This document shows positions 1-7,466 of a DNA stretch of 11,180 bases, piece after piece. Location of the stretch: NCBI GenBank assembly GCA_016841005.1, contig JAEORG010000422.1, forward strand, positions 1 to 11,180. The letters run 5' to 3'. The first letter of the stretch is position 1. Each line of letters begins with the position of its first letter. Below the pieces are notes generated by a model. The model searched no databases. It saw only the letters and a program-made list of their open reading frames with translations, and was not told where the DNA came from. The translations under genes and the position numbers were made by a program. This DNA is from Candidatus Thorarchaeota archaeon. Lineage in GTDB: Archaea; Asgardarchaeota; Thorarchaeia; Thorarchaeales; Thorarchaeaceae.

Positions 1-74
1 AACAATCGAAGAATAACTCCTCTCTCTCTTGCTTTTTTTATAATGGATATAGATTCTTCAAATGCGTTCTTCAT
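1..74 (-). CDS. N-terminal 24 codons of a minus-strand gene, possibly a nucleotidyltransferase (partial)
   Basis: An open frame starts at ATG 74-72 on the minus strand and runs off the left edge of the window. It reads MKNAFEESISIIKKARERGV followed by ILRL. A GAGGT-like ribosome-binding sequence lies about 8 nt before the ATG. An amphipathic helix followed by RGVxLRL resembles the N-terminus of nucleotidyltransferase (AbiEii/MenAT-like) proteins, where this segment leads into the GG motif; that motif would lie outside the window, so the assignment is tentative. The start is 77 bp from tRNA-Asn fragment copy 1, and the gene is read away from it, so it would belong to a further cassette to the left. 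Confidence 0.45.
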   Translation of the reverse strand, partial: MKNAFEESISIIKKARERGVILRL

Positions 75-150
75 AACTAACCTCAACTATCAAACAGCAG
101 CAAAGCAACATATACAATTCGTCATATGCATGATAGCAACTGCACCCAAA

Positions 151-215
151 CAGCAACGTTAATATTACATTCCCTGCCGACTCCCCTACTAAGCCGTCGT
201 GGCTCAGCTAGGTAG
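151..215 (+). repeat. tRNA-Asn 5' fragment with promoter, copy 1
   Basis: This copy holds the shared leader (CAGCAACG, TATA-like TTAATATT at 159-166, then CCCTGCCGACTCCC). The tRNA 5' strand follows: acceptor GCCGTCG at 193-199, then TG and the D-arm GCTCAGCTAGGTAG, ending near 215. The same 60-bp unit recurs near 2831, 5184 and 9485. Similarity to the intact gene's leader extends left to about 141. The anticodon arm, T-arm and acceptor 3' strand are missing, so it cannot make a tRNA. Its promoter points at the membrane-protein gene that follows and could drive it. Confidence 0.85.
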
Positions 216-458
216 TCACATCATTGAATATTGAGGGATTGCTTGACTTTCATTAGCATATGAAAATCAAGTAGGTGAAAACGAAAACTGAAATTTACTT
301 CAAGTGCTAAATCAATCTTATCCGCACTAAAAAAGAAAATAAAAATTCAGAGAATCAAAGATGCAATTATCGATCTAGTCAAAGGTGGAACTATCGGAGC
401 TGGGATTGCAGTATCTTTCTTTATTCTAATCGTCGTTTTTTTCATTGCTGGCAGCTAT

Positions 459-1586
459 TTGATAGGGATTAATGCCATACCAAATACCCCGGTGGAGTTC
501 ATAAGGATTTCATTTATTGGCATATCAATAACATATGGTTCTCTTCTTTTCTTAGGGTATAGAAAATTTCTAGCAGGTAGTTCTACATGGACAGAAGAGA
601 GTTTTTCAGAGATTGATGATCACTATCACATTTGTTGTTTGGCAGGATTAGAATCCAAACAAGTACTTGAAAAATACAGACGAACAGGCATTCCTAATTT
701 TGCTGGCTGCGATACCATATCGACACGACTTCATATTGAAACGAACCTCTTCTGGCTCTTTATAGGAATTCTGTTTTTAGCTGGTGGATTGATATTAAGT
801 TCAATCCCCGTTGAGTCGTGGATTAATACAACTGGATTTATGATTGCTTTTACCTCTTGGATTTGGATTCTGATGGTGATTAGTGAAGGACTCATAGGTC
901 GTATCAGAAGATTCCAATACTGGCGGAAATTCTGGATTCAATATTGGGAATTTGCCAGAGATTTGAGTGCACCAGCCAACCGACTCATGGACCAGCAGTT
1001 TGACTGGACTCTTGACGGTGACACTGATTGGGGTGTTGTTGATGAGAACAAATATTCCGAGTATGTTCGAGAAGTACACAAGAAAACGCGTAAGATGGCT
1101 CGTAAAAGGCACCTCCAAGGAAGGGAAGATTGGCCTAAAATAGAAGACCTCGCAGGATTTGCAGATAGAATGATATGGTTTGAGAATATGAAAGAAGAAC
1201 TAGATTATATTGAGATTTCTGATGATGAACAAAAATGGTTCCCGATAGAAATACTTGATGAGCTGAAATCACTTGACAGACTGGAAGAACCCAAAGAATA
1301 TCCCCGATTGTTTCGTTGGTATAGAATTTTGGGGGCATTAGAAACCTATAGACAATGGCCTGAGCCAATTGAACAATTAACACTCGCTTTGAACTCTGCC
1401 AATCAGAACCAGCGACGTGAAATTTTTCGCTTCGCTTCAGAACGTCTGCGAGAATTTAGAGATTTGCCACACTTACCTGTTCCTGGATCGATGAAGTGGA
1501 TTGCACTACTATATGCGCTAGTAATTGCCGCTTCACAATATGTAGCTTCAATAATCTATTCGATTCTATTAGCCTTTAATGGATAG
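459..1586 (+). CDS. Multi-pass membrane protein of unknown function
   Basis: I do not recognise the family. From the first conventional start (TTG 459, 375 aa) there are hydrophobic segments at about residues 15-34, 96-116, 124-144 and 345-369. A long charged region lies at 150-340 (rich in W, R, E and K) and is probably cytoplasmic. The true start is probably upstream: the frame is open from 279, and codons 387-458 encode a strongly hydrophobic stretch (GAGIAVSFFILIVVFFIAG) that TTG 459 would cut in half. No in-frame ATG, GTG or TTG exists there. CTG 288 lies 9 nt after AGGTGA (273-278) and is a possible non-standard start. It is the only complete plus-strand protein gene here, directly downstream of tRNA fragment copy 1 and convergent with the next gene. 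Function and partner are unknown. Confidence 0.75.
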   Translation: MIGINAIPNTPVEFIRISFIGISITYGSLLFLGYRKFLAGSSTWTEESFSEIDDHYHICCLAGLESKQVLEKYRRTGIPNFAGCDTISTRLHIETNLFWLFIGILFLAGGLILSSIPVESWINTTGFMIAFTSWIWILMVISEGLIGRIRRFQYWRKFWIQYWEFARDLSAPANRLMDQQFDWTLDGDTDWGVVDENKYSEYVREVHKKTRKMARKRHLQGREDWPKIEDLAGFADRMIWFENMKEELDYIEISDDEQKWFPIEILDELKSLDRLEEPKEYPRLFRWYRILGALETYRQWPEPIEQLTLALNSANQNQRREIFRFASERLREFRDLPHLPVPGSMKWIALLYALVIAASQYVASIIYSILLAFNG

Positions 1587-1601
1587 TATTCTAAGAGCAG
1601 A

Positions 1602-1606
1602 TTTTT
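1602..1606 (+). terminator. Possible T-run terminator after the membrane-protein gene
   Basis: A run of five T lies 15 bp after the TAG stop, within a 103-bp convergent gap between two genes. Short T-runs are typical archaeal terminators. There is no hairpin and no other support. Confidence 0.25.
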
Positions 1607-1689
1607 GAGTGAAATTATGGTTTGAAAGGACATGACTATGACGACATAGTAGCTATCCTTGTAAATCACTATCAAAATATCTATGCCTG

Positions 1690-2118
1690 TTAGCCTGTCA
1701 GTACAATTTCTTCATCTAAATCTATTCCATAATCAGAGTCTTCGTGTTCAGTGTTTTTCACAGTAATCTTTTCGCCTTTATATCGCTTGACACCGACACC
1801 ATTCAAACGGGGCTTATGATGAGAAATTAAAGCCAATTCGATATTTGCCAAATCCTCATCTGTTTTGTTCCGATTTTTGACACAACCAAGTCCGATATAG
1901 ATATCTTCATCATAATCATGGATTACGGTCTTTAGTGCTTCGTGTTTATTGAGCAATCTGTCAGATACGGTTTGTTTGGATGTCATTCCAAGATATAGAA
2001 CCTCCCACTCGTTCTGTTTTTCTATTGCAATATAATAAAGATTGTATTTTGGATTGAATCCAGATTGTAGCCCTGCAATAACTTCAAACACTTCCCATTC
2101 AATAGTGTACACAGCCAT
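1690..2118 (-). CDS. GIY-YIG-like nuclease domain protein
   Basis: This 142-aa protein is probably a small DNA-cleaving enzyme of the GIY-YIG fold. The motif order fits: LYYIAIE (27-33) at the GIY strand, VLYLGMT (40-46) at the YIG strand, R54 and H59 on the following helix, and NIELALI with E94 as the metal-binding glutamate, then KPRLN with N106. The GIY tripeptide is degenerate (YYI) and YIG is YLG, so the call rests on the pattern as a whole. Residues after 110 form an acidic tail. Start ATG 2118 is preceded by GGATGTGA. It lies 31 bp downstream of the 189-aa gene on the same strand, so the two are probably co-transcribed. Role is unknown; defence, mobility or repair are all possible. Confidence 0.65.
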   Translation of the reverse strand: MAVYTIEWEVFEVIAGLQSGFNPKYNLYYIAIEKQNEWEVLYLGMTSKQTVSDRLLNKHEALKTVIHDYDEDIYIGLGCVKNRNKTDEDLANIELALISHHKPRLNGVGVKRYKGEKITVKNTEHEDSDYGIDLDEEIVLTG

Positions 2119-2149
2119 ATCATATCACATCCTACAAATCATAAAATGA

Positions 2150-2719
2150 TCATCCATCAAGTTTCAATGTTTCATGATAAACATGATACATGTATGAACC
2201 TAGGATATCGTTGGTTCCTAAAGAGGGAACATTGTATCGTTTTTCCCATTCTTCAACTGACAAACCAAATCCACTTGGAAGAAGTCTTGCTGGAATGCCA
2301 TACCTACGAGCTAAAGAATTACTAAAACTCTGATTCATAGAATAGTTATTTAGTCCTTGAAGAAACGAATGTGTCAACTTAGCAAATACCTGAACTTCAC
2401 TATTCAATAGTATCTTTTTGCGATACACAAGTATTGATCTGTTTCTTCGTGTGTCATTTACCTGCATATAGTGATAGTGATGAATTCCCTTCGAATAGGT
2501 GTCATACTGGAAAGTCAGAACTTCATTCTTGAGATTCCGAGTTAAGAAGAATTTTTCAAGATTTACCCTGAGCAATGCAATTCCTGAAGATTTGTCAACT
2601 TCTGCTCCATGTATGTATTGATATGCTGTAATTCCACCAGTGATATCCAAATCAGGCGCATTTTTCAGTAATCTACTTTTTACATCTGCATATAAATTCC
2701 AATCACGTTCTTTAAGCAT
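2150..2719 (-). CDS. Conserved-looking hypothetical protein, 189 aa
   Basis: I do not recognise this protein. It is soluble, mixed alpha/beta and basic, with a histidine/tyrosine-rich stretch HHYHY at residues 80-84, a central strand-rich part (LTFQYDTY, SILVYRKKILL) and a C-terminal part containing RRYGIPARLLPSGFGLSVEEWEKRY. That last segment looks like a compact helical motif but matches no family I can name. Start ATG 2719 has a strong upstream GGAGGGGCGA sequence, which supports it. The gene ends in TGA 31 bp before the GIY-YIG gene and is probably the first gene of a two-gene unit in this cassette. Its coupling to a nuclease suggests a partner or regulator role, which is inference. Confidence 0.7.
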   Translation of the reverse strand: MLKERDWNLYADVKSRLLKNAPDLDITGGITAYQYIHGAEVDKSSGIALLRVNLEKFFLTRNLKNEVLTFQYDTYSKGIHHYHYMQVNDTRRNRSILVYRKKILLNSEVQVFAKLTHSFLQGLNNYSMNQSFSNSLARRYGIPARLLPSGFGLSVEEWEKRYNVPSLGTNDILGSYMYHVYHETLKLDG

Positions 2720-2830
2720 GGTTCTTATCGCCCCTCCGATAAATACACAGCATTTTCTTTTAGATAGTAGTTAGTTATAAGGTAAATGATGACTTTTTGC
2801 GAATTTCGCGTTCTAGATTGGATTTGATGG

Positions 2831-2890
2831 AATCGTTAATATTGCATTCTCTGCCGACTCTCCCAGAACAATGCCGTCGTGGCTCAGCTA
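2831..2890 (+). repeat. tRNA-Asn 5' fragment with promoter, copy 2
   Basis: TATA-like TTAATATT (2836-2843), then CTGCCGACTC, acceptor GCCGTCG at 2873-2879, and TGGCTCAGCTA ending at 2890. Homology stops in the D-loop. The leader-to-tRNA spacing is 3 bp longer than in copy 1. The fragment ends 22 bp from the stop codon of the convergent OLD-family gene. Transcription from this promoter would run antisense into that gene. Confidence 0.85.
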
Positions 2891-2912
2891 GACTCATAAA
2901 CTCCTCTCTGAT

Positions 2913-5135
2913 TTATTCCTTCAACTTGCTAAGAAGCTGTTCCATATCAGCTGGAAATTTTTCACAGTGATTCAATAGCTCATCAACATTACATACTGAC
3001 CCTGCCATTCCCCTGTATTTATCTTCATCAAACTCTGCTTCTTCTTGATGAAGCAATTTTACCGCACCAACAAGTGCCTCTGGTAATATTTGTCTGAGGA
3101 AGATTTTCCCTGGTAGATTGGCGCAGACAAATCCATAGTTTACACTTCCTGAAGAATCAAAACACTGTTGTTTGAGATTGTCATAAGTTTCCTTGATACT
3201 AATCTCTGTGTATTGATTGGAAATATTCTGCAGAGTGTCCTCAATCAAGGTTTTTTCCTCAGACAATTCCTCGAGTGCTTCTTTCTGTGTAATTTTCCAA
3301 CGCTTCCCGGTTGATTTCTTGCGAAGGATTGGTCTTACGATATTTCCGAGGTCTGATTTTATTATCAAGAGGATCCACTTGTTGAGATAGTCCTCAATTA
3401 CTTTAGCTAGACCCATATCAAACAAACTTCTATTGGAATCATTATATTCCACACCAACTTTTCCGAAAAACTTCTCTAAAGTCTTTGAAATTGTCTTTTC
3501 TGTAATCACGAGATTCTCTATCTCTCTAACTGAGAGAATGAACTCGTAATCCTTTTTCCTTGCACGTTTTTCATCTCTATCAAGAATTACAATGAATGGT
3601 ATTTCTGGCGTTTGTAATGTTTCATCACCTTTTGCTATCAGGTCTACTACAGCTCTTCCTATTTTGCTAGCTTCCTCTACACCTCCTAATGGTACGAAGA
3701 GTGGCCTATGCTGCTCGAACTCATCAAGCCTATTGAACCTGTGTAGAATCTTTTTGATTATCGTGCCATCTGATTCGCCTTCAACAAGCAATATCACTCT
3801 GGAAAGAGCGGCCATGTGCTTCATAAAGCGACTGACTTTGATGCCCAAATCACCTAGAAATTGAATAATATCTGCTTCTGATCCCTTTTTGACCTGAGTG
3901 TGGCCATCATCATCCAATGTGACCCCATAGATTACCACATCACCACGAGTAATTGCATCATCTGGAACCGAGGAAACGATGGTTTCTGAATGAGTGGCTA
4001 TAACAAGCTGGCCTTTTCCGTGGTTTAGAAAGAAATCAATGATTTTGGGCTCTAATTTTGGATGAAGATGATTTTCGGGCTCATCAATAATGAGAAGGTT
4101 CTCTTCCTGATTCTGCATGAACGCCATAGCCATTAAAAGCTGCTTCAGTCCATCACCTTGAGTCCCCAACTCAAAGTCTCCATTCTTCTTTTTGATAATT
4201 ACTTTCACTTGTCCAATTGTAATATCATATGAAGGATCAATATCTTCAATATCGGGAAACACTTCTTTTACTAACTCTACAATTGACTCAAGAGCATATG
4301 AAGGAGCCTTATCACGTGTAGTGGATTCACTTGTGTAGAGAAGATACTCTCGAATTCTGTCTGGTGTCGGCAACTTCCCTCCCAGTCCACCCTGACCAAT
4401 CGTGTCGGGTCTATCAGGCGGCAACTTTCGTGGAAAATCCATGCATCTATGAACAAGGAATTCATACATTACTTGAATGTATTGAAATAGATGAAAATCT
4501 TTTGAGTAAGGGCCAACTTGCTCAAGAAATAATTGCTGCCATCTCTTTTCGTAAATCCCCCACTCATGTCTTATTCCGTCTTGAAACTGATCCCAGTGAC
4601 TCTTGAAATGAAAACTACTGTCGATTTTCCGAAATACACTCACTTGAATTTTCATCGGATTAGGGAAAAACACATTGGCATAATCACGTAGTTGTACGAG
4701 AAACCTATTCCAATATACTTCTGATTCAGGGTATCTTGCAATACACTGGGTTTTCATAATGCGAAAGGCTTCATAAATTGCATCATTTCTGTCAACATCT
4801 GTAATTGTTAGCGTCGCATCAATACATGCAATCTGATGCATCTCTGGTTCTTCTGAACTATCTAATGCAGCAAGAGCTCCCTTATTGACGACTTCGCTAT
4901 CAACCCTTTCTTCTTGGGTCGTATTTAGTACATAATTCAATGATTCCAGAATATTGGATTTTCCTGAGTTATTAGGACCTATTAGAATTGTTACTCGCCG
5001 CCCCAACTCGATTTCCAATGGATTCAGAATTGAAGTGATGTTTTGAATTCCAATTTTGTGAATTATAACCAATCTAGTTTTCCTCTTGCAGATTTGCACT
5101 TGGTATTCCTTATTCCCCCGAATCAGGAAACTCAT
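2913..5135 (-). CDS. OLD-family nuclease: SMC/RecF-type ATPase with C-terminal TOPRIM domain
   Basis: This 740-aa protein matches the overcoming-lysogenization-defect family: an ABC-type ATPase fused to a metal-dependent TOPRIM nuclease. The ATPase shows Walker A GPNNSGKS (53-60), signature QGDGLKQLLMA (326-336), Walker B NLLIIDEPE (346-354) and H-loop THSE (381-384). A variable insert of about 210 residues (90-300) separates Walker A from the signature. The TOPRIM part shows LLVEGESD (449-456, E452), ILDRDEK (517-523, D519 and D521) and VREIENLVI (536-544). Length and domain order are complete, so it looks functional. It occupies a whole cassette alone, between tRNA copies 2 and 3. There is no neighbouring UvrD-like helicase, so it is not a two-gene Gabija pair. 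OLD nucleases commonly act in phage defence. The conserved ATPase core begins near residue 24, so a slightly later start is possible. Confidence 0.93.
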   Translation of the reverse strand: MSFLIRGNKEYQVQICKRKTRLVIIHKIGIQNITSILNPLEIELGRRVTILIGPNNSGKSNILESLNYVLNTTQEERVDSEVVNKGALAALDSSEEPEMHQIACIDATLTITDVDRNDAIYEAFRIMKTQCIARYPESEVYWNRFLVQLRDYANVFFPNPMKIQVSVFRKIDSSFHFKSHWDQFQDGIRHEWGIYEKRWQQLFLEQVGPYSKDFHLFQYIQVMYEFLVHRCMDFPRKLPPDRPDTIGQGGLGGKLPTPDRIREYLLYTSESTTRDKAPSYALESIVELVKEVFPDIEDIDPSYDITIGQVKVIIKKKNGDFELGTQGDGLKQLLMAMAFMQNQEENLLIIDEPENHLHPKLEPKIIDFFLNHGKGQLVIATHSETIVSSVPDDAITRGDVVIYGVTLDDDGHTQVKKGSEADIIQFLGDLGIKVSRFMKHMAALSRVILLVEGESDGTIIKKILHRFNRLDEFEQHRPLFVPLGGVEEASKIGRAVVDLIAKGDETLQTPEIPFIVILDRDEKRARKKDYEFILSVREIENLVITEKTISKTLEKFFGKVGVEYNDSNRSLFDMGLAKVIEDYLNKWILLIIKSDLGNIVRPILRKKSTGKRWKITQKEALEELSEEKTLIEDTLQNISNQYTEISIKETYDNLKQQCFDSSGSVNYGFVCANLPGKIFLRQILPEALVGAVKLLHQEEAEFDEDKYRGMAGSVCNVDELLNHCEKFPADMEQLLSKLKE

Positions 5136-5160
5136 TTTACCAACTTATAGATTCCTTTTC

Positions 5161-5168
5161 ATATTTAC
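5161..5168 (-). promoter_or_regulatory. Possible TATA box of the OLD-family gene
   Basis: On the minus strand, GTAAATAT is centred about 28 bp before ATG 5135. That spacing fits a leaderless archaeal transcript, and no clear Shine-Dalgarno sequence precedes the ATG. It lies 15 bp from tRNA copy 3, so the cassette would carry its own promoter at its edge. Confidence 0.3.
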
Positions 5169-5183
5169 GTATTAAAGACTAAT

Positions 5184-5260
5184 CAGCAACGTTAGTATTG
5201 TATTCCCTGCCGACTCCCCTACTAAGCCGTCGTGGCTCAGCTATGCAGAGCAGGTTATCC
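5184..5260 (+). repeat. tRNA-Asn 5' fragment with promoter, copy 3
   Basis: CAGCAACG, TATA-like TTAGTATT (5192-5199, one A-to-G change from the other copies), CCCTGCCGACTCCC, acceptor GCCGTCG at 5226-5232 and TGGCTCAGCTA to 5243. The following TGCAGAGC still resembles D-stem GGTAGAGC, and AGGTTATCC resembles the anticodon loop with about 8 nt lost. The copy therefore appears eroded rather than sharply cut. It ends 15-30 bp before the stop codon of the HEAT-like gene. Confidence 0.8.
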
Positions 5261-5274
5261 TTGGAAATTTGGTG

Positions 5275-6546
5275 CTAGCAACCACCTTGTTTTCTTATCT
5301 TTTCTTTATCTAGTTCCCAAGTGGGACGTCCATATATCATCAATTCTCTGCCTTCTCGTATGGCCCGGTTAACAGTGCGAATATAGTGCTCATATCGTTC
5401 GCCTTCAGATTTAGCTTGTTTCCTTGCGATTCCAATCAGTATTTTGTCCAAGTCCTCGACTAATTCTTTCTCTGTAATTGCCTTTGTTTCAAATCTAGTA
5501 GCACGAGTTAATCCAACCACTTTATACGAACCTCTTGGATAGAGATTTTTACGTATATACACGCCCATATTGAAAACATCCCAAAAGCATCCGCGCCAGA
5601 TTTTCACATCTGCAAATAAAGTACCAAATGAATATCGGAAAACTACTCTATAGTCATCGTTTTTGTATTTATCAAGTCGGACTATCTCTTCTTGAGCCCA
5701 ATCCACATCTTTTTCTTCCGGTTTGATAATCCCAATTATGAGCCTTGAGAGATTATCAGTTGTTCGCGTCGGAAGTCTATCTCTGAAGCGAGGTGGCACA
5801 GGCAGATCTCTCTTCTTGAGAATCTCGGCAGATTGGATTCGGATTAGCAAGTCTTCTTTTTCATTTTCAACCATTCTATTGAGTCTATCAAGAACCGGTT
5901 TCTGAATCTTATCAATATCCTGAAGACTTAATGTATCAACTGCAAGCTGTCGAATATACTTACTTGAATCAGACAACAAATCAGCCATAGGAATATCTTC
6001 CATCTGGTTCATCTTGGCAAGTATTTGATCAATCATGTACGTATTGCCTGTTGACGCAATTTTCTTTAGAACTGGTATACATGCTGGTTTTGGTATCTCG
6101 TAAAGGGCATCAATGAACCACCTAGATAATCTATTTTTCTGCGGTTTTTTGAATAGTCGTTCAATAGCACTAATTGCATCCTGTGAACCTAATTCAAGCA
6201 GAGCAAGAAACATCTCTTTAACATGGAAGCAATGACTGCCTTTTTGATTACACCGCTCTAGTTCTACTTCCAGCGCTTTTGTAATAGCAGGATTACTCGA
6301 TTTGCCCAACGCTCTGTAGAAAACAGGATTTCCAGATCCTGTCAAGTGCCTCATACTACTTGGAGATCCCCGAGCGATTTCGAGGAAATATTGAAGATGA
6401 TCTGGATTTTTATCCAACCATTCAACGGTATCTGTAAGTATCTTCTCAAGTTCTTCCTTTTGTTCATTTTCGTTTAGATATGAGTTAAAATAACGAATAT
6501 CTAGCATATCTAGTTCTTTTCTGATCTTGGAATCATTTTCCTCCAT
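5275..6546 (-). CDS. HEAT-repeat-like helical protein with a distinct C-terminal domain
   Basis: This 423-aa soluble protein lacks signal or membrane segments. Residues about 110-245 contain paired helices of HEAT/ARM type: an EMFLALLELGSQDAISAIERLF unit, an ACIPVLKKIASTG unit, and YIRQLAVDTLSLQDI followed by LIRIQSAEILKKR. Residues 280-400 look like a separate alpha/beta domain (DYRVVFRYSFGTLFADVKIWRG, then GSYKVVGLTRATRF) that I cannot name. HEAT arrays usually bind protein or nucleic acid partners. The ATG overlaps the stop of the upstream membrane-protein gene by one base (TAATG), so the two are translationally coupled and probably form a complex. The gene ends 15-30 bp from tRNA copy 3. 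No catalytic motif was seen, so a sensor or scaffold role is inference. Confidence 0.75.
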   Translation of the reverse strand: MEENDSKIRKELDMLDIRYFNSYLNENEQKEELEKILTDTVEWLDKNPDHLQYFLEIARGSPSSMRHLTGSGNPVFYRALGKSSNPAITKALEVELERCNQKGSHCFHVKEMFLALLELGSQDAISAIERLFKKPQKNRLSRWFIDALYEIPKPACIPVLKKIASTGNTYMIDQILAKMNQMEDIPMADLLSDSSKYIRQLAVDTLSLQDIDKIQKPVLDRLNRMVENEKEDLLIRIQSAEILKKRDLPVPPRFRDRLPTRTTDNLSRLIIGIIKPEEKDVDWAQEEIVRLDKYKNDDYRVVFRYSFGTLFADVKIWRGCFWDVFNMGVYIRKNLYPRGSYKVVGLTRATRFETKAITEKELVEDLDKILIGIARKQAKSEGERYEHYIRTVNRAIREGRELMIYGRPTWELDKEKIRKQGGC

Positions 6547-7085
6547 TATGCTTCATCCTCCATCTTTTCACTATTCATCGGCTGCGTATTTCCAGAAACA
6601 GCAGTAATCCGTAATGCAGAAGATAATGAAATTGGATGAGTTGGAGCATAGGTGGATATGTGATTCTCTAAGTGTTTTATACGCATCTTGGCTTCTTCAA
6701 TCTCAAGGTCCATTGTCCTATTTGCTTGCTTCAGCTGTTGCTGGACAGCGTAGCTATTTTCATAGAATGGATTAATAAGGCGTTTTTTCAATTCCTTGAC
6801 TTCTGCGTGAAGACTGGTAATTGTAGTTAGATTGCTCTTGAATTGTTGGATTGTATAATCTAGGGAAGGATCGGATTTCTGCTTTTCTAGGTACTGTGAA
6901 ATATCGTAATATCCAGATGGAGCTGACAGCAGAAACGCAACAATTAGAAGTATTATTTCATCACTTGATATTACCAAATTCACGGATACAAAAACAATAA
7001 CAGCGATTGATAGCAAATAGGGTGAATAAACAGCAAGTATCCGTGGAATACTAGACAAATTCTTCCCTCCGTCAGTTGATTTCAA
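6546..7085 (-). CDS. Two-TM membrane protein with coiled coil, coupled to the HEAT-like protein
   Basis: This 179-aa protein has two hydrophobic segments at residues 18-40 and 43-58 with a short turn. A helical, charged region at about 75-145 follows (HAEVKELKKRL, QQQLKQANRTMDLEIEEAKMRIKHLENH), which looks like a coiled coil. The tail is polar and disordered. The start is TTG 7085, chosen because AAGGAT lies 5-6 nt upstream and no ATG is available before the first TM segment. Its stop overlaps the next gene's ATG by one base. A small membrane anchor coupled to a soluble HEAT-like partner resembles membrane-effector pairs in defence cassettes, but the family is not recognised. Confidence 0.7.
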   Translation of the reverse strand: MKSTDGGKNLSSIPRILAVYSPYLLSIAVIVFVSVNLVISSDEIILLIVAFLLSAPSGYYDISQYLEKQKSDPSLDYTIQQFKSNLTTITSLHAEVKELKKRLINPFYENSYAVQQQLKQANRTMDLEIEEAKMRIKHLENHISTYAPTHPISLSSALRITAVSGNTQPMNSEKMEDEA

Positions 7086-7247
7086 TTAAATCCTTGATTT
7101 TATTCCTATTGGTGATTGTATTCTTTCGCTTCATTCGATTTGTATGGGGTTTGAAAATCACGACTTGTAAAAGATAGGCGATACCTCGATTTGGTTTGGT
7201 TTTTGGATTCGACTTTGTGACAATCTATTGTTCATCGATACATCCTT

Positions 7248-7352
7248 TCAATTTTCGGGGAATCTATTGAGAAATGATTCTTTTCCATCTCTAATTAATA
7301 TCAATGCGCTCTTTCTAAGATATTCAATTATCACTGGAACACGTTTACTCGC
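7248..7352 (-). pseudogene. 3' stub of a second HEPN-family gene, paralogous to 8167-8727
   Basis: The minus strand encodes about 34 residues ending in TGA 7250-7248. The end reads KRVPVIIEYLRKSALILI, then RDGKESFLNRFPEN. This aligns with the C-terminus of the protein at 8167-8727 (ERIPVLIEYLRNSILILI, then KEENESFIDRF). The rest of the gene, including the catalytic HEPN motif, is gone. Homology stops within 2-3 bp of 7351, where tRNA-Asn copy 4 begins, so the tRNA sequence has replaced the gene body. It lies 163 bp upstream of the two-TM gene; the gap at 7086-7247 holds nothing I can identify. Confidence 0.8.
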
Positions 7353-7465
7353 TGTCGTGACTAAGTCGGTAGAGCAGCAGCTACTTGATGTATAGTGTGT
7401 CATGCAGCTAAAGCCTGTTGCCTTTCGGTTAGGTGACCGAGAGCCAGACAGTTATTAGTCGGAGG
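7351..7465 (+). pseudogene. tRNA-Asn 5' fragment, copy 4 (tRNA pseudogene, no promoter)
   Basis: Acceptor-like GCTGTCG (7351-7357), TG, a damaged D-arm (ACTA instead of GCTC, but GGTAGAGC kept), and anticodon-loop CTGTTG with anticodon GTT. An intron-like hairpin follows (CTTTCGGT with ACCGAGAG), then GAGCCAGAC shared exactly with intron 1 of the intact gene, GTTAT, TAGTC and T-stem GGAGG ending near 7465. An insert of about 30 nt lies between D-stem and anticodon stem, bounded by the direct repeat GCAGCTA (7377-7383 and 7404-7410). The variable-region intron is absent. The T-stem 3' strand and acceptor 3' strand are missing, so it is not functional. The leader seen in the other copies is absent. 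Confidence 0.85.
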
Positions 7466-7466
7466 T

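Noticed and set aside
2798..2812. GCGAATTTCGC near-palindrome upstream of tRNA copy 2
   Set aside because: It is an isolated short inverted repeat with no second copy near other cassette ends.
3592..4606. Plus-strand and alternative-frame open frames inside the OLD gene
   Set aside because: They lie within a well-supported coding region and show no motifs or start signals.
2913..5135. Gabija (GajA plus GajB)
   Set aside because: The OLD-type ATPase-TOPRIM protein is present but no UvrD-like helicase lies next to it. The cassette holds one gene only.
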